Of a stretch of 64,000 nucleotides of DNA, positions 36,693 to 45,069 are shown piece after piece. Position numbers and translations under genes: made by a program. Positions within the stretch are counted from its first letter, which is position 1, and every line of letters starts with the position of its first letter. Source of the DNA: JBBIPA01 sp963775935 (GTDB lineage: Bacteria > Chloroflexota > Dehalococcoidia > GIF9 > UBA5629); the NCBI GenBank assembly GCA_963775935.1, contig CAVZKR010000008.1, positions 1 to 64,000 on the forward strand. The letters run 5' to 3'. A model generated the notes under the pieces. That model was not told the DNA's origin. It did no database searches and saw nothing but the letters and a program-made list of their open reading frames with translations.

Positions 36693-36881
36693 AAAGCACC
36701 TCCAGAATTCATCTAAGAACAAGGATTTTCAAATTGTACTTGCGATTCAGCAGAAATGCAATTCCTCGTATAACAATACATGCTATTTTACAATTGAGTG
36801 AATTCAACAAACACAATTCATTGAAAATAACACAGGGTACTGTTATAGTATTCAGGCGCACTGAGGCTAAGTAAAGAAAAA

Positions 36882-37154
36882 ATGGACCACCAGGAAAAAG
36901 ACGAACTAAAAACTGAAACAAGAGAGTCCCGAATAGACTGCCAAATCAAGAATATCAAAGCGTCTTTCAATCTTCAAACCTTCTTCTCCAAATATGCTAA
37001 AAAGAAAGCTACATCCGATTACATGTTAAGTGAATTCGGTTTCGGTGTTAGTAATCTCGGGGTCATTGCTGTCAGGCATTACCTCTGGGTAAGCATTAAG
37101 CTTATGGCATTGTATGTAGCGAAGTGGTTCAATTTTCTTTTCTGCCAACGATAA
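36882..37154 (+). CDS. Hypothetical 90-residue protein
   Basis: A Lys-rich N-terminal half (MDHQEKDELKTETRESRIDC) is followed by a hydrophobic C-terminal segment (SIKLMALYVAKWFNFLFC) that may be a membrane helix. The ribosome-binding site is weak and I recognise no family. The opposite strand is also open here. It could be a chance frame. Confidence 0.3.
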   Translation: MDHQEKDELKTETRESRIDCQIKNIKASFNLQTFFSKYAKKKATSDYMLSEFGFGVSNLGVIAVRHYLWVSIKLMALYVAKWFNFLFCQR

Positions 37155-37315
37155 CCACGAAAACACCACCTTTCATCATGCCATAAGAGCAGCATCACCA
37201 GAAAACATTTCATAATATACCGAACGTTCCGCTACGATTTAAATTTGCTTTTCACTGGCGATAAGTATATTGCTAGTATAAGACCACTACCAAAAAACGA
37301 CTAGAAAATAGTTTC

Positions 37316-37356
37316 TAGTATAGTATTTGACTGTCAGTCAAATACTATACTATGAT
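37316..37356 (+). promoter_or_regulatory. Promoter overlapped by a 37-bp palindromic operator
   Basis: Two perfect 18-base arms (37316-37333 and 37335-37352) flank a single central base. The core TTGACTGTCAGTCAA resembles TetR-type operators. TTGACT (37327-37332) and TATGAT (37351-37356) form a promoter with an 18-base spacer inside the palindrome, so a repressor bound here would block RNA polymerase. The next gene starts at 37411. Confidence 0.65.
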
Positions 37357-37410
37357 TACAAAACTACTTTAATTACAACAAACTAAAATTTTAGAATTAC
37401 GAGGCTTAGA

Positions 37411-38001
37411 ATGAAAAGATATATTATCTTACCACTTCTCTTGTTAGTTGTTGCAACTATGCTGCCAATCCTGGCTGGATGCCAGCATGAAACTCCATCG
37501 CCAAATCCACCAGCATCGATAACAACAGAGGGAAATACAAGAGTATATACCAATTATCAATACGGGTTCACGTTTACCATTTGCAACAGCCAGGAATTCG
37601 AAGCAGTCGAAAATTTGGGGGGGGCAGCCATTGCATTGTTGGGGCCAACCTTAGGAGACATGAAAAGCCGTATTGGTGTTTACGTGATAGCAAACAAAGC
37701 ACCAAAAAATATCAAACTCGAAGACTATGTTAGGGATAGTAGAAAAAATGCAGAAAAAATATTGGCGAACTTTACTATCGAAAAAGAAAGCACTACAACA
37801 ATCGGGGGCATTGAAGCTCAACAAACATTATATACCTACACTGCGACCATCGGCGAACATGACTACACTTTTAGAAATGCACTTATTGTTTTTATAAAAG
37901 ACAATAACGCCTACGCCATTAAGTATGAAACTCCTGATGAGTTTTACGACGAATACAGCGATTGCTTTGATTTACTGATATCTACGTTCAAATTCCGCTA
38001 G
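37411..38001 (+). CDS. Lipoprotein, PsbP/DcrB-like
   Basis: A 196-residue predicted lipoprotein. The signal MKRYIILPLLLLVVATMLPI ends LAGCQ with the lipobox Cys near residue 24. The mature domain (YTNYQYGFTFTICNSQEFEA to LISTFKFR) has the pattern of the PsbP/DcrB fold, including a late segment EEYSD-like (FYDEYSDCFDLLISTF). No enzymatic motif. It is probably controlled by the palindromic operator 60 bases upstream. Confidence 0.65.
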   Translation: MKRYIILPLLLLVVATMLPILAGCQHETPSPNPPASITTEGNTRVYTNYQYGFTFTICNSQEFEAVENLGGAAIALLGPTLGDMKSRIGVYVIANKAPKNIKLEDYVRDSRKNAEKILANFTIEKESTTTIGGIEAQQTLYTYTATIGEHDYTFRNALIVFIKDNNAYAIKYETPDEFYDEYSDCFDLLISTFKFR

Positions 38002-38021
38002 AACGTAGCTACATCGTAATA

Positions 38022-38633
38022 TCACTTGCCCGCAATACTCTCCAGATATTTATTAATCTCAGCCAGTTTATTCAGTATCTTATCGAATGCCTGCTGCTGT
38101 TGGCGGATAATACCTTCAGCGTCTGATATCTGATCGTGCATTTGGTTCAATCCTTCCATCACTGATCTTATCCTGGCAACCTGGTGTTCCAAATCAGTCA
38201 CGACATTAAATATCGATTCTGATTGAGAACGTGTCGGAGCAACTACCTCTTTTTCCGGTGGCACTACTTCTCTCTCGACTTCAGGCGGCTGTATAATTCC
38301 TTTAATATAAGTAACCAACTCCTGCGGACTTGCCGAACTCTGAAAATAGGCATCAAAGCCATCGCCCCCGGTATGCAGTTCATTAACTGGACTTTTACCC
38401 ACAAGAATTATATGAGCGTTCGAATATTTCCGTACCTTGGAAAATACCATACCTTCACCTGAACTATAGACATCTTCATCAATGATAATAACATCAAATT
38501 TCGTTTTACTTGCTGTAAACATGCCATCGAGAAAATCCGAAGCATCAGCGACCTGAAATCCATTCTTGACCAGTTCTTTAACATATTTAAGCCGCAAAGC
38601 CGAGTCGGTTGATAGAACCAGAATTTTATCCAT
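38022..38633 (-). CDS. Orphan receiver-domain protein with C-terminal coiled coil
   Basis: About 203 residues from the ATG at 38633 (MDKILVLSTDSALRLKYVKE), which follows GGGAGGTAGCC. Residues 1-115 form a CheY-like receiver with D10 and a likely phospho-acceptor D52 in FDVIIIDEDVY. A Pro/Glu-rich linker (PPEVEREVVPPEKEVVAPTR) leads to a coiled coil (about 140-203, HQVARIRSVMEGLNQMHDQI). There is no DNA-binding output and no kinase nearby. It may act by protein contact or oligomerisation. A longer frame upstream has a hydrophobic, non-homologous start and was not used. Confidence 0.7.
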   Translation of the reverse strand: MDKILVLSTDSALRLKYVKELVKNGFQVADASDFLDGMFTASKTKFDVIIIDEDVYSSGEGMVFSKVRKYSNAHIILVGKSPVNELHTGGDGFDAYFQSSASPQELVTYIKGIIQPPEVEREVVPPEKEVVAPTRSQSESIFNVVTDLEHQVARIRSVMEGLNQMHDQISDAEGIIRQQQQAFDKILNKLAEINKYLESIAGK

Positions 38634-38777
38634 GGCTACCTCCCTACTGAATCCAGTATATCTAGTGCCATTATAACAATGGATAATAAAAAAAACGGTA
38701 AATATTTGGTTAATAAAAGGTAAACATAGTACAGACATTAACTGGAATGGCTGCGATAAGATAGATTCACGATAGAC

Positions 38778-39728
38778 CTATGGAACCTGGGTAACTATGC
38801 TGAACAGGTACAACACAATTGGGATCGAAATTATAGAAAAAATAAAGCTGGCAACGATGAATTGCCCTGATATGATTCGATTACCCCCAGAACGTTCCGC
38901 CAGTAAAGGTATGGCAGTAATAGGCGGAACGGCGCTCTGCAAAATAATAATAAGCGCAATACTATAGTCCGGACGTACCAGCATGAGCAAACCAAGAAAA
39001 ACCAGGGGAAACATAATATTTTTAACCAGCGTAAATTTGACGACTTCTGCGATGTTGAATTGCTTCTGCCTGCTGAAATCAACGTAGATGTTACCCCCGA
39101 GAATTATCATCAATAATGGAAGTGACATTCCGCCGAGCATCTGGAAAATGGTGATAACAAACTTGGGTATATAACTGTGCACTCCAAATAGACGGATGAA
39201 CAAAGCCACCAGAGTAATAATGAGCACTGGATTAAGCACCCGTCTCCAGTTCAATTTTATTGTCTGCTTATCTTTTCTGAAAAACAGGTAGTAGGTTCCA
39301 AATACAATAGAAGGATGCAGGAACATGAATATGAAAAGCTGTGCCAGGTACGGTGACTCTTTTCCAAAAATTCCGCTAATGATAATTAAAGGGGAAAAAA
39401 GTCCATTCTGAAAGAAGAGACTCATGGCAAACTCAGAGCGTGTCTCTTTCCTGGAGATAAACATGGTGACCAATGACAAAGCGAGAGCTATTACACTAAA
39501 CAATATCCACCATAGAGGTAATTGCCACCAGTCAGGAAACTTTTCCGGGGAGAAATCCAGGATGATACTGGAAAAAACGAGACAGGGCAAGGAAATGTCG
39601 ATCGCCAGAGTAGTAAGGAAACCCAGGAGATTCTCGGGCAAAATCCGCTTGGCAATAATCCAGAATCCTAGAACACCAATCCCTAAAAGTACGGCCACTG
39701 ATTGAAAGGTGATAAGCAGAATATCCAT
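38778..39728 (-). CDS. AEC-family (auxin efflux carrier) permease
   Basis: A 316-residue permease with about ten membrane helices in two five-helix halves (TFQSVAVLLGIGVLGFWIIA ... LGGNIYVDFSRQKQFNIAEV ... QSAVPPITAIPLLAERSGGN). Bacterial relatives export malonate, malate or similar organic acids; the substrate here cannot be read. It precedes the receiver gene in the same direction but about 140 bases separate them. Confidence 0.85.
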   Translation of the reverse strand: MDILLITFQSVAVLLGIGVLGFWIIAKRILPENLLGFLTTLAIDISLPCLVFSSIILDFSPEKFPDWWQLPLWWILFSVIALALSLVTMFISRKETRSEFAMSLFFQNGLFSPLIIISGIFGKESPYLAQLFIFMFLHPSIVFGTYYLFFRKDKQTIKLNWRRVLNPVLIITLVALFIRLFGVHSYIPKFVITIFQMLGGMSLPLLMIILGGNIYVDFSRQKQFNIAEVVKFTLVKNIMFPLVFLGLLMLVRPDYSIALIIILQSAVPPITAIPLLAERSGGNRIISGQFIVASFIFSIISIPIVLYLFSIVTQVP

Positions 39729-39836
39729 TTTACGTTACCATTATTATAGCAAAAGTACTTCCTGTTAATTTCCTAATCATCCACAAAGCATTTATAATGT
39801 ATCAACTCTTTTACGAGCTCTACAGAGGTAAAGAGA

Positions 39837-40529
39837 ATGGTCGACTGGCAGAGATTGCAACAAGATATCGGTATTTTCTTCAATGACCTAACGTTGCTCC
39901 AGCAAGCATTCCTGCATTCCTCGTTCGTCAACGAGAATCAGAATTTTTCTACACCCGATAATGAACGCCTCGAATTCCTTGGTGACGCTGTACTCAATTT
40001 TGTGGTTGCTGAGAAAGTATATCGCGAATTCCCCAATCTTACCGAAGGTGCATTAACTACTATTCGTGTTTCACTAATCCGCGAAGATACCCTGGCTCAG
40101 CTCAGCGCAGAGCTTAACCTTGGTGATTACCTTCAATTGGGCAAAGGCGAAGAAACGTCAGGAGGGCGACAGCGACAAAGCAATCTTGCCGATACGTTCG
40201 AGTCACTGCTCGGCGCTATATTTCTGGACCAGGGATTAACCACAGTTAAGGATTTCATTCTGAGCAGGCTGGATAGCCATTTTACTGAGATTAAAACAAG
40301 AGGTTTGGGACGAAACTACAAGGCAAAATTACAGGAGTTTACCCAGGGCACCTGCAAACAACTGCCAGTCTATCGCATTGTACAATCTTCAGGGCCAGAC
40401 CACGATAAGAACTTCATCGTCGAGGTGACACTGGACAATAAGGTGCTGGGCACAGGGTCAGGTAAGAGCAAGAAAGCTGCAGAGATTGAGGCTGCACATT
40501 CGGCCTGTAATAAATTAATACCTGACTGA
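39837..40529 (+). CDS. rnc: Ribonuclease III
   Basis: Double-strand-specific endoribonuclease for rRNA and mRNA processing, 230 residues. The catalytic signature is NERLEFLGDAVLNFV, with the second acidic cluster in LADTFESLLGAIFLDQG. A dsRNA-binding domain follows (NYKAKLQEFTQGTCKQLPVY to SKKAAEIEAAHSACNKL). Complete. An AGAGG lies upstream of the ATG. Confidence 0.95.
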   Translation: MVDWQRLQQDIGIFFNDLTLLQQAFLHSSFVNENQNFSTPDNERLEFLGDAVLNFVVAEKVYREFPNLTEGALTTIRVSLIREDTLAQLSAELNLGDYLQLGKGEETSGGRQRQSNLADTFESLLGAIFLDQGLTTVKDFILSRLDSHFTEIKTRGLGRNYKAKLQEFTQGTCKQLPVYRIVQSSGPDHDKNFIVEVTLDNKVLGTGSGKSKKAAEIEAAHSACNKLIPD

Positions 40530-40535
40530 ACTAAT

Positions 40536-40559
40536 CTTAGTAGAACATCATCTACTAAG
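40536..40559. terminator. Hairpin between convergent rnc and hydrolase genes
   Basis: A 9-bp perfect stem (40536-40544 with 40551-40559) with a 6-base loop lies between the two stop codons and includes the stop of the minus-strand gene. No strong T-run follows on either strand, so it is only a possible weak bidirectional terminator. Confidence 0.35.
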
Positions 40560-41199
40560 TGGGTTTCAAAACAAGTATTCCTGTTTCCGCTGGCAACGTA
40601 TCATGCTCAAACTCTACTTTGCTCGAATCTAGCTTCTTGACGTTTTTCTTGCCGGCGAGAAATACATCGACCCCAGTAACAGGGAAATCCAGTTTAGCCG
40701 TCTTATAGTGCATAGGAACGACAACCTTTGGCTTTATGTCGTCGCATACCCTGGTTGCTACAGCAGCATCTATAGTATAGAATCCTCCGACAGGGACAAG
40801 CAATACATCAACCTCACCTATCTCTTTGATTTGTCCGCGGTTAAGCGCATGGCCCAGGTCTCCCAGATGGCAGATTCTAATTCCATCCACAGAGAAACAG
40901 AAAATGATATTCTCCCCGCGCTGCTTCCCACTGGACTCATCATGGTAGCACGCAATCCCGCGAAACTCTATCCCTTTGATAGACTTGTTTCCGCTGCTTT
41001 TCACTATCTCTGGTCTACCCCCTACCGATTGAACAGCATTATGGTCAAAATGGTCATGACTTACCGTAACGATATCCGCTATTTCCATAACAGGTGAATA
41101 ATTAACACCTTGCTTCGTATGATATGGGTCGGTTATGATACTTAATCCCGACTTCGCTGTTATCAGAAAGCACGAATGTCCCACCCATCTCAATTTCAT
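40555..41199 (-). CDS. UlaG-like metallo-beta-lactamase-fold hydrolase
   Basis: A 214-residue metal-dependent hydrolase. It begins MKLRWVGHSCFLITAKSGLS and carries the metal motif VSHDHFDHNAVQ, further His residues in ACYHDESSG and HLGDLGHALN, and the late VVVPMHYKTAK. This pattern matches the UPF0173/UlaG group. Substrate unknown. GGGAGG precedes the ATG. It follows pepA by 17 bases and is probably co-transcribed. Confidence 0.88.
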   Translation of the reverse strand: MKLRWVGHSCFLITAKSGLSIITDPYHTKQGVNYSPVMEIADIVTVSHDHFDHNAVQSVGGRPEIVKSSGNKSIKGIEFRGIACYHDESSGKQRGENIIFCFSVDGIRICHLGDLGHALNRGQIKEIGEVDVLLVPVGGFYTIDAAVATRVCDDIKPKVVVPMHYKTAKLDFPVTGVDVFLAGKKNVKKLDSSKVEFEHDTLPAETGILVLKPT

Positions 41200-41216
41200 A
41201 GTACACCTCCCATTAT

Positions 41217-42722
41217 TTACTTAGTTTCAGCTGATTTCATGGCAAAATTCACCAGAGTCCTCACGCAGACTCCAGTTGCACCCTTCACCACATAACCTTG
41301 CTCCTTGCTGGTGTAGAAAGTGCCGGCAATGTCAATATGAGCCCAGGGAGTATCACCGACAAACTCGGCAAGAAACTGTGCCGCCGTAATAGCCCCTCCC
41401 CACCGACCTCCACTATTTTTGATATCTGCCACTTCACTTTTATTGAGCTCTTTATACTCTTCATACATCGGCAACTCCCATAAACGCTCGCCAGCATGAG
41501 CGCCAGCCTTGATCACCTTATCGACGAGCTCCTTATTATTGGTGAAAATACCGCTGCATACATCTCCCAGAGCTACATGACAGGCACCGGTTAACGTAGC
41601 TAAATCTATTAATGGCGAAAACTTCTGTTTTACCGCATAGCTCAAAGCATCAGCCAGAATCAATCTACCTTCTGCATCAGTATTGACTACCTCGATTGTT
41701 TTACCGCTTAAAGCCTTAATAACGTCTCCAGGCTTCAGCGCTTTCCCGCTGGGCAAATTCTCCGTAGCAGGAATAAGTGCGGTAACATTAACCCGAAGTT
41801 TCAACTGGGCGATAGCGCTCAAAGCTGCCATAACAATTGCCCCACCTGACATGTCACCTTTCATCTCATCCATATTTTCTGATGGCTTCAGTGAAATGCC
41901 TCCGGAATCGAAGGTTAGCCCCTTGCCCACAAAACCTGTCACTTTAGAAGAGCGTGGAGATCCTTTATAGCTTAAAAGTATTAATTTGGGCGGCTGTTCA
42001 CTTCCCTGAGCCACGCCCAGAAGCGCACCCATCCCCATTCTTTTCATTTGCTCTCGGTCGAGCACATTTAACCCCAGGCCATAAGCTTTCGCCAGCCGTC
42101 CCGCCACCTTTGCCATATCAGTCGGCGTCATATAGTTAGCCGGCTCATTCACCAAATCCCGTGCCAGATTTGTCGCCTCGGCAAGTATCTTCCCTCTACG
42201 GCAGCCCTGCTCCAATTTCTTTTTCCTGGCAGCATCATGCTCTACTATAACAAGCTCTTTGACATCCTTATAGTCAGGCTTCTTGGTAATATGCTTGTGG
42301 AAACTATACAGCCCCAGTATCCCACCCTCTGCTATCGCCTGAGAAGCCATTTCAGCGTCAATTCCACCAGTACCAGTGCCATGGACAATGGTAGCTATCC
42401 GTCTACAATTCAATTTGCGCAACGAACGGCAGGCCTGTGCCACCACCCGGCGAATCTTATCCGCAGTAAAATCAGCCTGCTTACCCAGCCCGACAACTGC
42501 TACCGCACGTGCTGGAATTTTGCCCAGCGCATGTATAATAGTTACCTCGCAAAGCTTGCCCCTGATTTCTCCTTGTTTAATCAACTCGGAGATAGCACCG
42601 TTCAGTGCCTTATCTACAGCAGCCGTAGCTCCACCGGGATTCTTAACTTCTTCAAAAAGATTTACTACAATGGCATCGGTTTTCGCCTGCGTGATATCAC
42701 CAGTAATAACTCTAACTTCCAT
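41217..42722 (-). CDS. pepA: Leucyl aminopeptidase, M17 family
   Basis: Cytosolic dimetal aminopeptidase of 501 residues. The N-terminal macro-like domain (1-170) is followed by the catalytic domain. GFVGKGLTFDSGGISLKP and GDMSGGAIVMAAL are present, and EVVNTDAEGRLILADALSYA is the M17 signature. LATLTGACHVALGDVCSGIF also fits. In some bacteria PepA also binds DNA and regulates carAB; no link to the pyr operon of this window is shown. AGGAGG precedes the start. Confidence 0.95.
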   Translation of the reverse strand: MEVRVITGDITQAKTDAIVVNLFEEVKNPGGATAAVDKALNGAISELIKQGEIRGKLCEVTIIHALGKIPARAVAVVGLGKQADFTADKIRRVVAQACRSLRKLNCRRIATIVHGTGTGGIDAEMASQAIAEGGILGLYSFHKHITKKPDYKDVKELVIVEHDAARKKKLEQGCRRGKILAEATNLARDLVNEPANYMTPTDMAKVAGRLAKAYGLGLNVLDREQMKRMGMGALLGVAQGSEQPPKLILLSYKGSPRSSKVTGFVGKGLTFDSGGISLKPSENMDEMKGDMSGGAIVMAALSAIAQLKLRVNVTALIPATENLPSGKALKPGDVIKALSGKTIEVVNTDAEGRLILADALSYAVKQKFSPLIDLATLTGACHVALGDVCSGIFTNNKELVDKVIKAGAHAGERLWELPMYEEYKELNKSEVADIKNSGGRWGGAITAAQFLAEFVGDTPWAHIDIAGTFYTSKEQGYVVKGATGVCVRTLVNFAMKSAETK

Positions 42723-42982
42723 TATTTCCTCCTGTTCGTGTTATGGACTTCTATACCTTATTTCTCGCAGTACCTGAGCATTAATTGGTGCAATGCCCCA
42801 CCAGATTAGGAGCATCAAATACCTGCTGATTCTTTCGGTTCAAAAATTATAAGATATTTTTCAAATATACGCTAATATAGAGCCTTTTGCGAAACTCCCG
42901 CAGGCGATTTGCCATTACCTTTTTGATAGAATGGAGATATGCCAAAAGGTATTTGGCAAAAATGGTGGAGGGATAATAGAGT

Positions 42983-43813
42983 ATGAAGAATATTTGGAAA
43001 ACCTCTGTGACTACCAAGATTGCGGGGGCTTTATTCATTGGAGCAATCGAATATCTTGGGGGACTAATTCTTGGTTCTGTCTTCGATGGGTGGGCGAAAA
43101 TGAGTAATGGGGACAAATTAGCGTGGGGAATTCCTGTTTTCTTGGTTCTTTTTAGTCTATTCCTATTTTTCTCCCCAGCTATTGAGAAATGGATAAATAG
43201 TTTGGGGAGTAAGAAACAAAACTTGCAAAAAAATATAGAGGAACTAGGAATCAAAATTGAGAAATTGACTAAGTTGCGTGTGGAATGGGAAAAATTGTCT
43301 GATAAGGAAATCGAAGACATTATTAGTAAATGGGCAACTATTCCCTATACCGCAGTTATACCTAGACCCGATGATGCGTCGCTCTTTAGCTTTGCTGTCA
43401 TTGGTCGCGATGGGGTTCCTGTCAACATCTTCAGACTGAAAAAGCACCCCGACCATGTAGCATTCGCTTCAATGGCTGACCTAACCCAAGGCGACCTAGT
43501 AAAGTTTAGGACCGCCTTTGATTCATTAGAACCTGCTAGCCAAGTGGATTTGTTGTCAAAACTTAGACTAGAAATGGTTAGACTTGGTATAAATTCTGCA
43601 GGTATAACATTACCATTTAAAAACGTAGCTCTGATTGTAAATGTTCCTCTAAATGATTTATCGGATGATGTTTATTTTAGGGAACGCATATCGTTTGTGC
43701 GCAAAGCCAATATGTTATTACTAACGCTTATGGGGCAACATCTAATAAATGCGGGTAAAATAGGTTTACAGGATTTAGGATTTGATGACAAAGCGCAGAA
43801 TATTAAAACGTGA
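42983..43813 (+). CDS. Unknown membrane-anchored protein
   Basis: A 276-residue protein I do not recognise. Two hydrophobic helices (about 12-33 and 47-68, VTTKIAGALFIGAIEYLGGL and IPVFLVLFSLFLFFSPAIEK) are followed by a coiled coil (about 75-115). A soluble domain follows (FSFAVIGRDGVPVNIFRLKK, and VALIVNVPLNDLSDDVYF). The soluble part has the alpha/beta pattern of YbjN/DUF2299-like, chaperone-like folds, but this is only an impression. It marks the left end of the accessory region and has a GGAGGG site ten bases before the ATG. Confidence 0.6.
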   Translation: MKNIWKTSVTTKIAGALFIGAIEYLGGLILGSVFDGWAKMSNGDKLAWGIPVFLVLFSLFLFFSPAIEKWINSLGSKKQNLQKNIEELGIKIEKLTKLRVEWEKLSDKEIEDIISKWATIPYTAVIPRPDDASLFSFAVIGRDGVPVNIFRLKKHPDHVAFASMADLTQGDLVKFRTAFDSLEPASQVDLLSKLRLEMVRLGINSAGITLPFKNVALIVNVPLNDLSDDVYFRERISFVRKANMLLLTLMGQHLINAGKIGLQDLGFDDKAQNIKT

Positions 43814-43926
43814 AATAACCGATGAACAATCACGTGCCCCTATACAATAGTTTTAGGCAGTTAGGTTTTTATATTCAAGGTGTTGTGAGTTTATGAGTTT
43901 AAGTAATTGTACTGCACCCCATGAAA

Positions 43927-44703
43927 TCAAGCCGTCACTAAGAGAGTAGCCTGGCTGTTTTGATATTCCTCCTCAAATTTGGTTGGCGATTTGTATCCAA
44001 GCGCTGAATGTAAATACTTGCCATTGTAGTACTCTATCCACTTGCCCAGGGCATCTGCCATCTCAAACGGACTAGTCCACTCTCTGAGCCAGAGAAGCTC
44101 CTCTTTCATTGTTCTGAAAACTCGCTCTGTGTCCGCGTTACCCTTCGGATTGTTATAGCTGGTAAACGTCTGGGTAATATCCATATCCCGGCACGCTTTC
44201 ATGAAGCCGATTGATGTTGGCTGACTCCCATTATCCGACATGAGAAACAGTCGTTGCTCCCGCACTCCATCAGGGAATTGCCTGTTCACTGCAGCATCCA
44301 GAGCTTCCAGCCAGTGTTTGCTCCGGCATTGCATGCCCGCATAGTACCCAACAATCTTCTTGGTGTACCAGTCCAGGACAACCACGATGTACATCCAGCC
44401 AAACCCATTTACCATAACCTTGGTCATGTCGATGCCCCACCACTGATTAGGACGATCTGGTTTTGGTTTGTTCCTGGTTGGTGTCCTTATCGCCTTAAGC
44501 TTTGTATCTGGCTTCACCAGGAGCTCATGCTTCTGGAGTAACCTGAGCACTCGTTTTTTGTTGATCTCAAGCTCGTCGACATATTTCAGATGCGCCCAGA
44601 TACGCCGGTATCCCCAGAACGGATGCTCAGCTTTGATTGCTTTGATCCGCTCGACAATAGGGGAATTTCGCTCCGCTACTAACGTTGATTCTTTCCGTCT
44701 CAT
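43927..44703 (-). CDS. IS3-family transposase OrfB
   Basis: Catalytic part, 258 residues, rve-type integrase core with DDE: the first Asp in WWGIDMTKVM, the second in LMSDNGSQPTS, and Glu in NADTERVFRTMKEELLW. An HTH_21-like segment (HPFWGYRRIWAHLK) precedes it. It overlaps OrfA as ATGA. Expression as an OrfAB fusion by frameshifting is likely (see the OrfA entry). Confidence 0.92.
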   Translation of the reverse strand: MRRKESTLVAERNSPIVERIKAIKAEHPFWGYRRIWAHLKYVDELEINKKRVLRLLQKHELLVKPDTKLKAIRTPTRNKPKPDRPNQWWGIDMTKVMVNGFGWMYIVVVLDWYTKKIVGYYAGMQCRSKHWLEALDAAVNRQFPDGVREQRLFLMSDNGSQPTSIGFMKACRDMDITQTFTSYNNPKGNADTERVFRTMKEELLWLREWTSPFEMADALGKWIEYYNGKYLHSALGYKSPTKFEEEYQNSQATLLVTA

Positions 44704-44969
44704 TCTAACAACTCGTTTACTTTTTTTAACTCCACGGTGAGGTCCCCGATGATCCTCTTAAGTCGACCATTCTCTTGAGTCAATGACTTCTCTCTGCGGT
44801 CATCGCTGGTAAATACCTGGTACATGTTGGCCAGAAACTGATCCCGCCATTGATAGTACTGTGCCTGGCTAATCTGGTGCTCGATGCAGATTTCGAAAAC
44901 TTGCTTTCCCTTCAGCCCTTCTACCACAATCATTGCTTTGGTTTTCGGATCCCATTTCCTTCGTTTCAT
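44700..44969 (-). CDS. IS3-family transposase OrfA, with A7 frameshift site
   Basis: An 89-residue HTH_8-type DNA-binding protein (RRKWDPKTKAMIVVEGLKGK, FEICIEHQISQAQYYQWRDQ) with a leucine-zipper-like tail. Near its end a run of seven A on the coding strand (plus-strand T run 44721-44727) followed by G forms the classical IS3 slippery heptamer. A -1 slip continues as KSKRVVRMRRKEST into OrfB. Confidence 0.9.
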   Translation of the reverse strand: MKRRKWDPKTKAMIVVEGLKGKQVFEICIEHQISQAQYYQWRDQFLANMYQVFTSDDRREKSLTQENGRLKRIIGDLTVELKKVNELLE

Positions 44970-45069
44970 GGCTGTTTTTCTCCTTCTTTTCAGCCATTGT
45001 ACTCTCTTAGCAGAAGCCCTGTCTTAATGGGGAGCAGTATATAATGTATCTCTAAACAAATATGGATTC

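Larger units (their letters stand above)
43908..45041 (-). mobile_element. IS3-family insertion sequence
   Basis: An element of about 1.13 kb with imperfect terminal inverted repeats. The left end reads TGTACTGCACCCCATGAA (43908-43925); the right end, read on the other strand from 45041, reads TATACTGCTCCCCATTAA, matching 15 of 18. A further matching block (CTAAGAGAGTA) follows inside each end. It holds the two standard frames. No clear target duplication was found, so the exact boundary is uncertain by a few bases. Confidence 0.85.
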
